Shown here: piece after piece, positions 8,678-17,047 of the stretch | How the letters are laid out: each line of letters begins with the position of its first letter | Numbering within the stretch: the stretch's first letter is position 1 | Assembly (NCBI RefSeq): GCF_000759885.1 | Contig: NZ_JNAH01000008.1 | Location: 124,001-188,000 of the forward strand | Origin: Prochlorococcus marinus str. GP2 | GTDB lineage: Bacteria; Cyanobacteriota; Cyanobacteriia; PCC-6307; Cyanobiaceae | Reading direction: 5' to 3' | DNA length: 64,000 nucleotides | Position numbers and translations under genes: made by a program | The notes under the pieces: model-generated | Database searches by the model: none | Seen by the model: the letters and a program-made list of their open reading frames with translations, nothing else | What the model was told of the DNA's origin: nothing

Positions 8678-8773
8678 ATGCATCTAAATTCTTTACTTTA
8701 TATTTGTTCTATATCTTTATTCATTTATATAATGGCACTGTTTTGGAGAGACTTGCCAAATCAAAAAAAGTAA
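8678..8773 (+). CDS. tiny membrane peptide, 31 aa
   Basis: MHLNSLLYICSISLFIYIMA is one membrane helix, followed by LFWRDLPNQKK. No family is recognised. The basic C-terminal tail predicts that the C terminus faces the cytoplasm. It stands alone between AT-rich spacers. Confidence 0.45.
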   Translation: MHLNSLLYICSISLFIYIMALFWRDLPNQKK

Positions 8774-8855
8774 ATAAATAATTAATATTAATTTTGTTGC
8801 TTATAAAAATAAATTGAGTTATTAATTTAATATTGGATTTAATTTTTTTATATAA

Positions 8856-9023
8856 ATGCTGAAAGAATCTTCAAATAACAATAACAAAAACATATTCTCA
8901 AAAACTAATAGTATTGCAAAAGAAAAGATGATTTGCAAAGACGGATTCTGTTCATTACCAAATCAAGATGAGATTTCAAAACAAGATTCAAATGATATGA
9001 ATTTATTTGATCCTATTAAGTAA
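8856..9023 (+). CDS. small soluble hypothetical protein, 55 aa
   Basis: Asn/Ser/Lys-rich and low in hydrophobic residues, with a KEKMICKDGFCSLP segment carrying a Cys-x4-Cys pair in its middle and an acidic C-terminal half. Probably disordered apart from that short motif. No family is recognised. Confidence 0.5.
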   Translation: MLKESSNNNNKNIFSKTNSIAKEKMICKDGFCSLPNQDEISKQDSNDMNLFDPIK

Positions 9024-9088
9024 ATAAATAATATTTTGATAAATTAAAGATTAAATTGATAATGTTAGATTCTTTGAATTTTTAATTT

Positions 9089-9424
9089 ATGTTTAATGAC
9101 TTTTTAAACGCATATAAAGAGTTTTGGATTAAAGCTACAGACTTCAAAGGATTCACATCTCGATCGGACTGGTGGTTAGTTCAACTAGCGAATCTTATAA
9201 TTTCTTTCCTAACTATCCCAATATTTTTAAAAACTTTTGGTTTCAATGTTTATGGCATAGTTTGTATCATTCCTCAAATAGCTATTGATGTAAGAAGAAT
9301 CAAAGATTTTGGAAAAGATTGGAAATGGATCTTTATTAATTTAATACCTATCTTAGGATGGATTTTGTGGTTCATCTGGCTAGGCTTTGGTAAGACTGGT
9401 AATGGGAAAAATAAACTTATATAG
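9089..9424 (+). CDS. DUF805 family membrane protein
   Basis: 111 aa. The N-terminal FKGFTSRSDWWLVQLANLI segment is the typical opening of DUF805 proteins, followed by two or three hydrophobic helices. DVRRIKDFGKDWKWI and a final GWILWFIWLGFGKTGNG also match. The family is usually larger in soil bacteria; the function is unknown. It converges with the 105 aa gene on the minus strand. Confidence 0.8.
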   Translation: MFNDFLNAYKEFWIKATDFKGFTSRSDWWLVQLANLIISFLTIPIFLKTFGFNVYGIVCIIPQIAIDVRRIKDFGKDWKWIFINLIPILGWILWFIWLGFGKTGNGKNKLI

Positions 9425-9435
9425 AAATTAACTCC

Positions 9436-9753
9436 TCAATTTTTTCTTTTTTTAAAATCTACAAATCTTACCTTTTTTCTTAACTCTATTTGTTTTTCAA
9501 GAATTCTAAAAACATGCATCTCGCATTCGGTTAATTTAAGAAACTGATCAAGTGTATCTTTATCTTCTTCATCAAAATTCTCGAAAACTTCGGAAATAGC
9601 AGTACTATTTCTAGAAATAAAGTCCTCTGCTACATCTCGTGGATTCTTGCCTGATTCAAAATCCTGAAAAGCTTCATAAGAATTGAGTTCTCTCGTTAAC
9701 CAATTAAACCATGGTTCATTTTTATTATTTTTTTTATTTATGATTTTCTTCAT
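9436..9753 (-). CDS. conserved hypothetical protein, 105 aa
   Basis: Soluble and highly charged, with NEPWFNWLTRELNSYEAFQDF near the N terminus, an acidic FENFDEEDKDTLDQFLKL middle and a basic C terminus. No transmembrane segment or named domain is seen. It lies 11 bases from the convergent DUF805 stop. Confidence 0.65.
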   Translation of the reverse strand: MKKIINKKNNKNEPWFNWLTRELNSYEAFQDFESGKNPRDVAEDFISRNSTAISEVFENFDEEDKDTLDQFLKLTECEMHVFRILEKQIELRKKVRFVDFKKRKN

Positions 9754-9959
9754 GAAAAAATTTTTACTAGTTTAATCATTATTAGTTATTTAATCTTTGA
9801 CAGCTGTACAAATACTCATTTTAAAAAACCAATTAAAGATTAAACTTATTTTTTTTACAAAAAAACTAACATAATTACCATAAAGCTTTTAAAAGAATAA
9901 GTATTTATTACTCATTTTTTGTTTATGAGATAGCTAGAATTTATTTTTAGTAAAGTACA

Positions 9960-10178
9960 TTGTCAATTCCATTTTACGACTTTCCTTCATCTCCAATTTT
10001 AATAATTGGTGCTCTTGGCATTGCAGTAGCGATAGCAGTTTTTTTTGTCTCTTACCAAAAATATTTCAATTCTCCTTTGAATAAAGAGCTTGCAGAAAAG
10101 AAAAAAGCCTTAATTAAGGAACAAAAAGAATTAAATGAAAGATTAGAAAAAATAGAACAAGATTTAAAAAATTTATAA
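9960..10178 (+). CDS. small membrane protein with C-terminal coiled coil, 72 aa
   Basis: The start is TTG at 9960. Residues of about 12-31 form a membrane helix (ILIIGALGIAVAIAVFFVS). The last 35 residues are a Lys/Glu heptad-like coiled coil (KELAEKKKALIKEQKELNER and onward). No named family. The shape resembles small membrane-anchored scaffold proteins, which is inference only. Confidence 0.65.
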   Translation: MSIPFYDFPSSPILIIGALGIAVAIAVFFVSYQKYFNSPLNKELAEKKKALIKEQKELNERLEKIEQDLKNL

Positions 10179-10264
10179 AAAATTACTTTTAAATAAAGAT
10201 GAGTTAATGATCTCGAATTCAAGACCTTAATTTTTTTAACAGGATTTTTGGTCTATAAGGAGAT

Positions 10265-10420
10265 ATGGATAAAGATCATCTTATTGAGTTAATTTCTAAT
10301 AGTCTTCTTTACGAGAGTAAAAATTCTGACTCTAATAAGAATCTTAGTGACTTTAAAAATTACTTAGAAAGATTAAATCTAGATCAATTGAGAACTATGT
10401 CTAAAGAATTTATTCTTTAG
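10265..10420 (+). CDS. small soluble hypothetical protein, 51 aa
   Basis: MDKDHLIELISNSLLYESKN, a Ser/Asn-rich linker, then a second helix NYLERLNLDQLRTMSKEFIL. A TAAGGAGATAT stretch directly before the ATG is a strong ribosome binding site. It probably folds as a helical hairpin. No family is recognised. Confidence 0.6.
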   Translation: MDKDHLIELISNSLLYESKNSDSNKNLSDFKNYLERLNLDQLRTMSKEFIL

Positions 10421-10503
10421 ACATTTATCAATTCAATTCGATTTTTTATAGTAATAATCAAAAATTTATTAAATTTGTTATCTTCAAAATAAAAGCTTGG
10501 AAT

Positions 10504-11610
10504 ATGCAAGAAGTTAAAAGGAGCGATTTTGTAATTAAGCCATTTCTAAAAAGAAATAACTTTAAAGCTTTTTATCAAATTATTACTACTATTATCCCTG
10601 TAATTTCTATTTGGTTAATTGTTTACCAAATAACAATTCATCCTTTTACATTATTAATAAAAAGCTGCTTGTTAATACCCCTTATTTTTCTTCTAACACT
10701 ATTCTCTTCTAGAACATTTTCATTAATGCATGATTGTGGTCATAACTCACTTTTTACAAAAAGAAAATTAAACCGCTTTGTTGGATTTTTACTTGGTTTA
10801 GTTAATGGTATACCACAGAAATCATGGTCAATTGATCATGCGTTCCATCATAGAAATAATGGGAATTGGGAAATATATAAAGGTCCTGTAGATGTTTTAA
10901 GTCTTGAAGATTATAATTCTCTCTCAAAAAGAGAACAAATATTTTATAAAGTAAGTCGTAATTGGATAATGCTTTTTCCAGGTGGATTCTTTTACTTAGT
11001 CTTAAAACCTAGATTAGGACTAATTATTATTATTTTTAATATCACTAAAGATATATTAGAAGAGACTTTTTTCAAAATCAAAAACAAAAAGTTTTCTGAA
11101 CTTTTATCTATTAATTCAAGAATAAAACCACCTTTTACTGATTATGGAGACAATTTTAGTGAACTTTCTGAATTAATAATAAATAACATAGTAGTAATAA
11201 TTGGGTGGATATTTATGTGCAAATGGTTTGGTTTAGTTTTTTTTCTATCATTTTATTCCTTAGTATTAACACTTTCAGCAGCAATCCTAATATGTGTGTT
11301 TTTCGTACAACATAACTATAAAAATGCTTACGCTAAAAATACACAAAATTGGGATATAGTCGATGGAGCAATTTTAGGTAGTAGCAATTTAAATATACCT
11401 AATTGGCTTAATTGGTTTTTGGCAGATATATCCTTTCACAGCATTCATCACCTCTCAGAAAGAATACCAAACTATAATTTAAGAGCTTGCCATAAAGCAA
11501 ATATACATTTGCTTACTCAAGCAAAATTCTTGAAATTAAGTGATTTCCCAAACTGCTTTAGATACATCATTTGGGATAGTAAGAAGGAAAAATTAATTCC
11601 AATAAATTAA
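10504..11610 (+). CDS. fatty acid desaturase (membrane di-iron), first of two
   Basis: 368 aa membrane desaturase with the three histidine boxes: HDCGH at 76-80, HAFHH at 112-116 and HSIHH at 312-316, plus about four membrane helices. The boxes bind the di-iron centre that introduces double bonds into membrane lipid acyl chains, with ferredoxin as likely donor. The long spacing between boxes 2 and 3 and the FHSIHHLSERIPNYNL box 3 resemble the acyl-lipid omega desaturase group, but regiospecificity cannot be read from sequence. A second, dissimilar desaturase lies 1.75 kb downstream. Confidence 0.88.
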   Translation: MQEVKRSDFVIKPFLKRNNFKAFYQIITTIIPVISIWLIVYQITIHPFTLLIKSCLLIPLIFLLTLFSSRTFSLMHDCGHNSLFTKRKLNRFVGFLLGLVNGIPQKSWSIDHAFHHRNNGNWEIYKGPVDVLSLEDYNSLSKREQIFYKVSRNWIMLFPGGFFYLVLKPRLGLIIIIFNITKDILEETFFKIKNKKFSELLSINSRIKPPFTDYGDNFSELSELIINNIVVIIGWIFMCKWFGLVFFLSFYSLVLTLSAAILICVFFVQHNYKNAYAKNTQNWDIVDGAILGSSNLNIPNWLNWFLADISFHSIHHLSERIPNYNLRACHKANIHLLTQAKFLKLSDFPNCFRYIIWDSKKEKLIPIN

Positions 11611-11613
11611 TAT

Positions 11614-11766
11614 CTAATAAAACCTTCTTCTTAACTTTTTTTTAATAGGAATACTACTGTATGAATGTGTTCCGATAGATGGGGGTAAGTCATTCTTTAG
11701 AGGATGAATAAAAGCATTTGCCATACTTTCTAACATTTTTGATAGCCAATTAATTACTGATTTCAT
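11614..11766 (-). CDS. small soluble hypothetical protein, 50 aa
   Basis: From the ATG at 11766: MKSVINWLSKMLESMANAFI, then HPLKNDLPPSIGTHSYSS and a strongly basic IPIKKKLRRRFY tail. The frame continues upstream to 11799, but the shorter start gives a cleaner amphipathic first helix. The basic tail may bind RNA or membrane surface (inference). It is convergent with the desaturase, 3 bases away. Confidence 0.55.
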   Translation of the reverse strand: MKSVINWLSKMLESMANAFIHPLKNDLPPSIGTHSYSSIPIKKKLRRRFY

Positions 11767-12071
11767 TTGAAAATTAAAAGTGCGCTTTTTTATCATCAAA
11801 CTAAATTGCTGAAAAGTAAATCAGTCTTTATGCTGATTTTTTTACTTAATTAAAAATTGATATTAAATAAACAAAAAATCTTTACTGGAATACTCAAAAT
11901 TTTTACTTTTTTTTTATTTAAAAAGAAAATTATTACAATCTTTTAAAGAGCAATCAACGAGAAATTCTAATTTAGTAACTAATACTTATTTTTTCTTTTT
12001 AACTTAATAAAGTAAATAATTAAGCATAATTTCGTGCTATATCTCTATTTCAAATCAATCTAAACAATATT

Positions 12072-12230
12072 ATGGAAGATGCAGTTTTTTCTAAGAATCA
12101 AAATGAAGAAATAGATTCAATTAATTCATATTTTGAATGCATTACTGAATGCAGTATTGTTGATGGTCATCAAGAATGTATTTCTCGTTGTTTAGAAATT
12201 CATTTAAAGGGAGGAAATCAAAATGAATAA
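12072..12230 (+). CDS. small twin-CX3C protein, 52 aa
   Basis: Soluble helical protein whose middle carries two CX3C pairs (C23/C27 and C36/C40: ECITEC ... ECISRC). Such twin pairs can form a disulfide-stapled helical hairpin. The last eight bases overlap the start of the next gene (ATGAATAA), so the two are translationally coupled, and a GGGAGG stretch inside this gene serves as the ribosome binding site of the next one. Confidence 0.7.
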   Translation: MEDAVFSKNQNEEIDSINSYFECITECSIVDGHQECISRCLEIHLKGGNQNE

Positions 12231-12375
12231 AAAGAATACCCCGCAAAGGAAAACAACTTTAAAATGGAACCCTAATGGTGAGCTTTCGGAAATTGATATG
12301 TTAAGAATATTAGAAAAGTTATCATCTAGCGATCTAAATCAATGTGAATTAACATGTGATCCTGATCAAGTTTAA
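12223..12375 (+). CDS. small protein with CX3C motif, 50 aa
   Basis: MNKKNTPQRKTTLKWNPNGE, then a helix LSEIDMLRILEKLSSSDLNQ and a CELTCDPDQV tail with one CX3C pair (C41/C45). It overlaps the twin-CX3C gene by eight bases and is probably cotranslated with it, suggesting the pair works together. No family name is known to me. Confidence 0.7.
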   Translation: MNKKNTPQRKTTLKWNPNGELSEIDMLRILEKLSSSDLNQCELTCDPDQV

Positions 12376-12659
12376 AAATTATTAATACTGGAACTTTTTC
12401 AAATTAGTATCTTAAAGCTTAGGAAAAAAACCTCATACTCAAGATAGACTTTACTTATAGATATTATTTTTATAAATAAAATAATTTCTTTTAAGATGCA
12501 TTTTCAACAAAAACTTAAATGAGGTTTCAAATACCTTAACTTATAATTTATGCATTCTGCTGATTAAAAAGTAATGATGAGATTTAGGAAGATATCAATG
12601 CTTCATTATTAAGACTTTAAAAAATCTTTTCTGTAAAAATTGGTATAAGTGTTGAATAA

Positions 12660-12800
12660 TTAAATTTCTCTTGGTTTCCTTTCTTTAACCAAGTATGAAT
12701 CAACAATTTCTTTTTTTGTAATCTCAACAGGTTCCACTATGCCTGAATCTCCATGAGTGGGGCAATAATATGTCATTATCATCCATTTTTCTCGTTCCAT
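12660..12800 (-). CDS. small soluble hypothetical protein, 46 aa
   Basis: Reads MEREKWMIMTYYCPTHGDSG then IVEPVEITKKEIVDSYLVKE and a basic end. The YYCPTHGDSG segment is suggestive of a metal-site turn (Cys, His, Asp), but only one Cys is present. Translation could alternatively begin at an internal ATG at residue 7 or 9. It stands alone between spacers. Confidence 0.55.
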   Translation of the reverse strand: MEREKWMIMTYYCPTHGDSGIVEPVEITKKEIVDSYLVKERKPREI

Positions 12801-12992
12801 AAATAACTCAAAAAGAATAGAAATTTTTTAAATATATAGTATGGATTATGAAAGTACTGACATTTTTTAATCTTTTTTTCTTTTTTACTTAATAATTGAT
12901 TTCAGTTTTGAAGAAATTATCACTAAATAGATATAAATACGGATGACTTAAAAAAAAAAATCTGCTACTTATAAATAAGTAAAAATTTTTTT

Positions 12993-13124
12993 ATGTCTCT
13001 TGAATCTATATTGATGGTAGTTGCTCCAATCTGTCTTTTTACTGTAGGCGTAATTGCCTTGCCTATTTTAGTAAAACCAAGAAAACAATCAGGTCTCCCA
13101 AAGAGGTATATACGTGGTCTCTAA
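12993..13124 (+). CDS. small membrane protein, 43 aa
   Basis: MSLESILMVVAPICLFTVGV and IALPILV form one long hydrophobic helix, followed by a basic KPRKQSGLPKRYIRGL tail, giving a C-in single-span topology. This is the general plan of small photosystem or cytochrome-complex subunits, but I cannot assign it to a named one. Confidence 0.6.
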   Translation: MSLESILMVVAPICLFTVGVIALPILVKPRKQSGLPKRYIRGL

Positions 13125-13360
13125 ATAATATGTAATACTAATAAGATCACAAATTTACTGTGCAAAAATTATTTCAAAGATAAATTCAGATATTCTGATA
13201 AAAATTAAAAACGTTCAAGCTAAATTAATATTTTTGATGATACATTTTTTAAAATCCATAAAAAGACAATTAATAAATTATTTACATATAAAGAGTCTGT
13301 GACGGATAATAGAATAAATAAATTGATACTTATTTAACAAAATTCTTACATAACATAAAT

Positions 13361-14524
13361 TTGAGTAATGTAAAATTATCAGGCCTTAAAGGCCAAGCGC
13401 TTGAAATAGAAAATAAAGATATTCCAAGCATAAAAGAATTTCAGGATGTTATTCCGGATCACTATTTAAAGTGCAATACTAAAACTTCTTTGAGGTATCT
13501 TTTACAATCTTTTTTAATTCAATCATTAGTAGTTTTAATTGGGTTATCTATTCCATTTACTCCAAAAATGATCCCAATCTGGATCATTTACTCATTCCTA
13601 TCAGGTACCACTGCAATGGGATTCTGGGTAATTGCCCATGAATGTGGTCATGGAGCATTCTCTAAGAACAAGACCTTGGAAACTATTACCGGATATTTAT
13701 TACATTCATTACTACTAGTTCCTTATTTTTCTTGGCAGCGTTCACATGCAGTTCATCATCGATTCACAAATAATGTAACCAATGGCGAAACTCACGTTCC
13801 TTTAGTAATTAAGGGAAATGGAGTAACAGAAAAGGTTGGCGGTGAAAAAGAATTACATTTTTCGAATTCCATAGGCAAGAAAAATTACGGAATTTTACAA
13901 CTCATTCTTCATCTAATCTTTGGCTGGCCTGCTTATTTGCTCACAGGGAGTACAGGAGGTATTAAATATGGAACCTCAAATCATTTTTGGCCAACCAAAC
14001 CATTTTCTAAGGCATTATGGCCATCTATATGGAGCAAGAAAGTTTGGATATCAGATATAGGTGTAGCCTTAACGATAATGGGAATTATACTTTTAATATC
14101 TCAATATGGATTATTCCCTGTAACTGCAATGTATATTGGCCCCTTATTGGTGGTTAATAGTTGGTTAGTAGTGTATACATGGCCTCATCACACAGATTCA
14201 GATGTTCCTCATCTCTCAAATAAGGAATTTTCCTTTATGAGAGGAGCGTTTCTATCAATAGACAGACCTTACGGCAAAATTTTGAATTATTTACACCATA
14301 ATATAGGTTCCAGTCATGTTGTTCATCATGTTTGTCCAACCATCCCTCATTATCACGCTAAAAAAGCAACAGTTTTAATAAAAAAAGAATTTAAAAAAGT
14401 ATATCTTTATAACCCTGATCCTATACCCAAAGCCCTCTGGAATATAGCTTGTAATTGCGTTGCTGTTAAGTCTGATATTAACCAGGGAAGATACATCTGG
14501 CAATCTGGATACAATAAAAGGTAA
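13361..14524 (+). CDS. acyl-lipid desaturase, FAD2/DesA-like, second of two
   Basis: 387 aa with histidine boxes HECGH (93-97), HAVHH (129-133) and HVVHH (319-323), plus THVP after box 2 and PTIPHYHAKKAT after box 3. These are the marks of the delta-12/omega-3 branch that includes plant FAD2/FAD3 and cyanobacterial DesA/DesB. It acts in membranes on glycerolipid acyl chains. The start is TTG at 13361, preceded by an AT-rich TTACATAACATAA promoter-like stretch. It differs clearly from the 10504 desaturase. Confidence 0.9.
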   Translation: MSNVKLSGLKGQALEIENKDIPSIKEFQDVIPDHYLKCNTKTSLRYLLQSFLIQSLVVLIGLSIPFTPKMIPIWIIYSFLSGTTAMGFWVIAHECGHGAFSKNKTLETITGYLLHSLLLVPYFSWQRSHAVHHRFTNNVTNGETHVPLVIKGNGVTEKVGGEKELHFSNSIGKKNYGILQLILHLIFGWPAYLLTGSTGGIKYGTSNHFWPTKPFSKALWPSIWSKKVWISDIGVALTIMGIILLISQYGLFPVTAMYIGPLLVVNSWLVVYTWPHHTDSDVPHLSNKEFSFMRGAFLSIDRPYGKILNYLHHNIGSSHVVHHVCPTIPHYHAKKATVLIKKEFKKVYLYNPDPIPKALWNIACNCVAVKSDINQGRYIWQSGYNKR

Positions 14525-14641
14525 TTTTAAAGAAATAATAATTAATTTTCACATTAATTTACGCAAATCTGAAAAGAATGTAAAAAATCAAGTAAAAGTG
14601 CGTTTTTCATATTAAAAATAATCACCCATATATAAAATTTT

Positions 14642-14803
14642 ATGAGTGGTGACAATTTACATGGTAATCAACCTATCAAATTTTACTCGGAGAAAATAAC
14701 CCTTACAAAAGTTGAATTATTAGAGAGGCAGCTTAGTTTAGGAGACAAAATTTCAGATTTAGAGAAGAAACATAAAGAATGGAGCAGAAAACTTTCGAAT
14801 TGA
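14642..14803 (+). CDS. small soluble coiled-coil protein, 53 aa
   Basis: MSGDNLHGNQPIKFYSEKIT, then a long charged helix (KVELLERQLSLGDKISDLEK onward). The opening MSGD plus a polar lead-in resembles the 45 aa protein at 30632. It probably forms a coiled-coil dimer (inference). Confidence 0.6.
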   Translation: MSGDNLHGNQPIKFYSEKITLTKVELLERQLSLGDKISDLEKKHKEWSRKLSN

Positions 14804-14938
14804 CCTTGTTACTCAAATACTATTTAAAAACTTATAAATTTTTGTCTTAATAATTCTTAAATTAGCGCCTTAAAAAATTTTTTTCCAAAATAAGAAATTT
14901 TGAGAAATATAGAAAATATTATTATTCTTATTTTTTCA

Positions 14939-15103
14939 TTATTTTACTTTTCTCAATTTTGGAGCCTTAAAAAACATAATTTTAAAGCTAAAGAATAATA
15001 TTGAAACTGTAAGAGCGGGCAATAAGTAAAGTATTAATTCAGGACTAACTAAAGATGGGAATGCTGCAAAAATTAAATGCATGTAATAGGTAGCAAATGA
15101 CAT
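14939..15103 (-). CDS. small membrane protein, 54 aa
   Basis: Two hydrophobic segments (MSFATYYMHLIFAAFPSLVS; ELILYLLPALTVSILFFSF) and a basic KAPKLRKVK tail, probably a two-helix hairpin in the membrane. No family is recognised. It is the only minus-strand gene in this part of the region and is divergent from the HLI pair. Confidence 0.55.
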   Translation of the reverse strand: MSFATYYMHLIFAAFPSLVSPELILYLLPALTVSILFFSFKIMFFKAPKLRKVK

Positions 15104-15465
15104 TAATTAATATATATCTAATTTATTAATAGCAATTATTTAAGTTCTAAAACTATTTTTAAATAAATAAATTTCTAATTAGTTAAGGGCCAGCCTGTAT
15201 CCCTACTAGCTGGACCTTGTTATTATTTTAATTTAAATCTCCTCTAAATGAGGATTTACTTTTTTAATGAAAGACTTCTATCTTATGTTTTTCGTTCCGA
15301 ATTTATAAGCATTTTGGCTAAATTGTATTGCGATACAAGCATATTTATTTGTTACATAAATGACTCATAAGCGATAATTCATGCACTTAATAAGCAATTT
15401 CAAATAATTTTCTTTACATAACTAAATAATTATGTTATATTTGTTAACAATATAATTTTAAAAAA
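15104..15465 (+). other. spacer upstream of HLI pair with hairpins and promoter-like block
   Basis: No ORF is seen. It contains an imperfect hairpin AAGGGCCAGC...GCTGGACCTT (about 15185-15217), a perfect dyad TTGTAT-TGCG-ATACAA at 15323-15338 that could be an operator, and, just before the HLI start, the block CTTTACATAA...TTATGTTA (about 15413-15440) that is also found before the HLI gene at 16604. The last block is the most likely promoter. Confidence 0.4.
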
Positions 15466-15573
15466 ATGACTCCAGAAGCAGAACGTTTTAATGGTTTGGC
15501 AGCAATGCTAGGTTTCGTAGCAGCAGTTGGTGCGTATGTAACAACTGGTCAAATTATCCCTGGTTGGTTTTAA
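15466..15573 (+). CDS. high-light-inducible protein (short HLI), 35 aa
   Basis: One-helix chlorophyll a/b-binding-like protein of the thylakoid membrane, thought to dissipate or store energy and chlorophyll under light stress. The hallmark AMLGFVAAVGAYVTTGQIIP is intact, but the usual E-x2-N-x-R chlorophyll-ligand motif reads E6-R-F-N-G-L11, with Leu instead of Arg. The protein has almost no N-terminal domain. Its TAA shares one base with the ATG of the next HLI gene (TAATG), so the two are coupled. Confidence 0.88.
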   Translation: MTPEAERFNGLAAMLGFVAAVGAYVTTGQIIPGWF

Positions 15574-15713
15574 TGACAAATACTAAACCCAAAGTTGTAG
15601 AAAAAGAAAAAATTGTTGCTGAAAAACTAAACGGTAGATTTGCAATGTTAGGTTTTATCGCTTTACTTGGAGCCTATCTAACAACAGGTCAGATTATCCC
15701 AGGTTTTATCTAA
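15573..15713 (+). CDS. high-light-inducible protein, 46 aa
   Basis: HLI protein with a charged N-terminal tail (MTNTKPKVVEKEKIVAEKLN) and the complete motif EKLNGRFAMLGF...GAYLTTGQIIPGF, including the conserved Glu and Arg chlorophyll ligands. It overlaps the upstream short HLI gene by one base. A strong intrinsic terminator follows 19 bases after its stop, so the two genes form a closed bicistronic unit. Confidence 0.92.
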   Translation: MTNTKPKVVEKEKIVAEKLNGRFAMLGFIALLGAYLTTGQIIPGFI

Positions 15714-15731
15714 AGAACAATTTAAATTCTT

Positions 15732-15766
15732 AAAAAGAACCAAATTTAAATTTGGTTCTTTTTTTT
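15732..15766 (+). terminator. intrinsic terminator after HLI pair
   Basis: A perfect palindrome around AAAGAACCAAATTT / AAATTTGGTTCTTT, centred near 15747, followed by an uninterrupted T run. It is one of the clearest terminators in the window. The A-run on the other side means it could also work on the minus strand. Confidence 0.85.
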
Positions 15767-15918
15767 GTTTCCTTAATTTACATAATCGATATAAACTTCA
15801 CTTAATCAGTTCATGAGCACTCATTACGTATATTCATTTTATAAAAATTCAGTATAAAAACTCTATTAAAAAATTAAAAATAAGATTATATTACTCATAT
15901 TAAAAGTAGGTAAAAGAA

Positions 15919-16020
15919 ATGTTAAACCAAGTATTGGAAATTGTATTTTGGCTAAGTTTACTCTTGTACATTGGTGCTAAACTTACTCAACCTGGAATAA
16001 GTTTGAAAAAACAAAATTAA
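15919..16020 (+). CDS. tiny membrane peptide, 33 aa
   Basis: MLNQVLEIVFWLSLLLYIGA is a membrane helix, followed by KLTQPGISLKKQN. AAAGTAGGTAAAAG upstream may supply the ribosome binding site. It resembles the 33 aa peptide at 26682 in layout (polar lead, FW-aliphatic helix, short tail). Confidence 0.5.
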   Translation: MLNQVLEIVFWLSLLLYIGAKLTQPGISLKKQN

Positions 16021-16175
16021 ACTTTCCCAACAAATCACATTGGAAAAGTGAAAAATAATTGAATTAAAATCAAATATAGTAATATGCGAAAACATTAATT
16101 TAATCTTTTTTTTCTTTAATACTTAATTTTAATCAGTAAATAATGCTATTTTTATCGTGATAATTATATGATCCC

Positions 16176-16304
16176 ATGAGAGTAAAATTAGAACCTGAAA
16201 CAGCGTTTATTGGTAAAAAATTTGCATATATATTTCTTGGAGTGATATTTGGACTTAACGCTCTTACGTTTACTTGGTTTTTTTTATTTTCAAAATTAAA
16301 TTAA
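16176..16304 (+). CDS. small membrane protein, 42 aa
   Basis: MRVKLEPETAFIGKKFAYIF leads into a hydrophobic helix with aromatic residues (LGVIFGLNALTFTWFFLFSK) and ends directly. No family is known. It is convergent with the HLI gene at 16398-16604. Confidence 0.5.
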   Translation: MRVKLEPETAFIGKKFAYIFLGVIFGLNALTFTWFFLFSKLN

Positions 16305-16397
16305 TTAGTTTTTTAATAATTATTATTCTTTATCAGTTATGAATTCATTTAATATAGGCTTTAAGCGTAAAAATTCATAAATTAAATAAAGAATTAC

Positions 16398-16604
16398 TTA
16401 AAAAATTCCAGGTATAATTTGACCTGTAGTTACATAAGCACCTATTAGAGCAACGAAACCAATCATGGCCCACCTACCATTAACTTTTTCTGCATTTTGA
16501 GGATAGCCATCATAGGATACAGTTTCATCAATATATGGTTTGGTTTCAGATGGGAACATATTTTGTCTTCCACCAGATTCTGTGGTCACTCCTGAATTTG
16601 ACAT
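16398..16604 (-). CDS. high-light-inducible protein, 68 aa
   Basis: HLI protein with a longer N-terminal domain (residues 1-36, including FPSETKPYIDETVSYDGYPQ) followed by EKVNGRWAMIGFVALIGAYVTTGQIIPGIF, the full chlorophyll-binding single-helix motif with Glu and Arg present. It is expected in thylakoids, associated with photosystem assembly intermediates or photoprotection. Its upstream region resembles that of the HLI pair at 15466. Confidence 0.93.
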   Translation of the reverse strand: MSNSGVTTESGGRQNMFPSETKPYIDETVSYDGYPQNAEKVNGRWAMIGFVALIGAYVTTGQIIPGIF

Positions 16605-16619
16605 TTTTAAATTATAATT

Positions 16620-16655
16620 ATTAATTAATGTAACATAAATATTAACTTATGTAAA
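16620..16655 (-). promoter_or_regulatory. HLI promoter-like block
   Basis: Read on the minus strand, CTTTACATAAGTTAATA continues into TTATGTTACATTAATTAA, 16-50 bases before the HLI start. It matches the block before the HLI gene at 15466 over most positions, and both are followed by an AATTATAATTT-like tract running to the ATG. The shared block suggests co-regulation or duplication of gene plus promoter. Confidence 0.5.
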
Positions 16656-16883
16656 GCTAGGAAAAAATGTTAAGTGTAAAGCATTCTTTTGATAATTATG
16701 TCCCAACTTGAATAAAAAATTATTAATGAATTAAATTATGTGTTTTAATCCAATCTTCAGATGAATTGCTGATGATAGGCAATTATACTCACACTAAGTA
16801 ATTTTACTTATTAGAATGTATGTAGCATTTAGGAAGTGCTTATCAAGTTAACTTCGGAAATCTGAATTTAACTAGTTCGTCAT

Positions 16884-16916
16884 GAGCTTGCCGTTGGGAT
16901 ACGCGCAAGCTCTTTT
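16884..16916 (+). ncRNA. GC-rich hairpin with T run, possible small RNA 3' end
   Basis: GAGCTTGC (16884-16891) pairs perfectly with GCAAGCTC (16905-16912) around a 13-nt loop CGTTGGGATACGC, followed by TTTT. It lies in a 443-base gene-free spacer (16605-17047), over 250 bases from the nearest coding start, so it does not end a visible gene. It could terminate a small RNA transcribed from about 16.8 kb. The rest of the spacer shows nothing. Confidence 0.45.
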
Positions 16917-17047
16917 AATTTAATAGTCATTTAATCTCAACAAAATAAGATCTCCCTTATTTCTCTCCATAATTTATAAATATAAATATGCAAAATATTT
17001 TCAATCTTTGTTATTTTTGCTAAAAAGAAAAAATACATAAGAAATTT

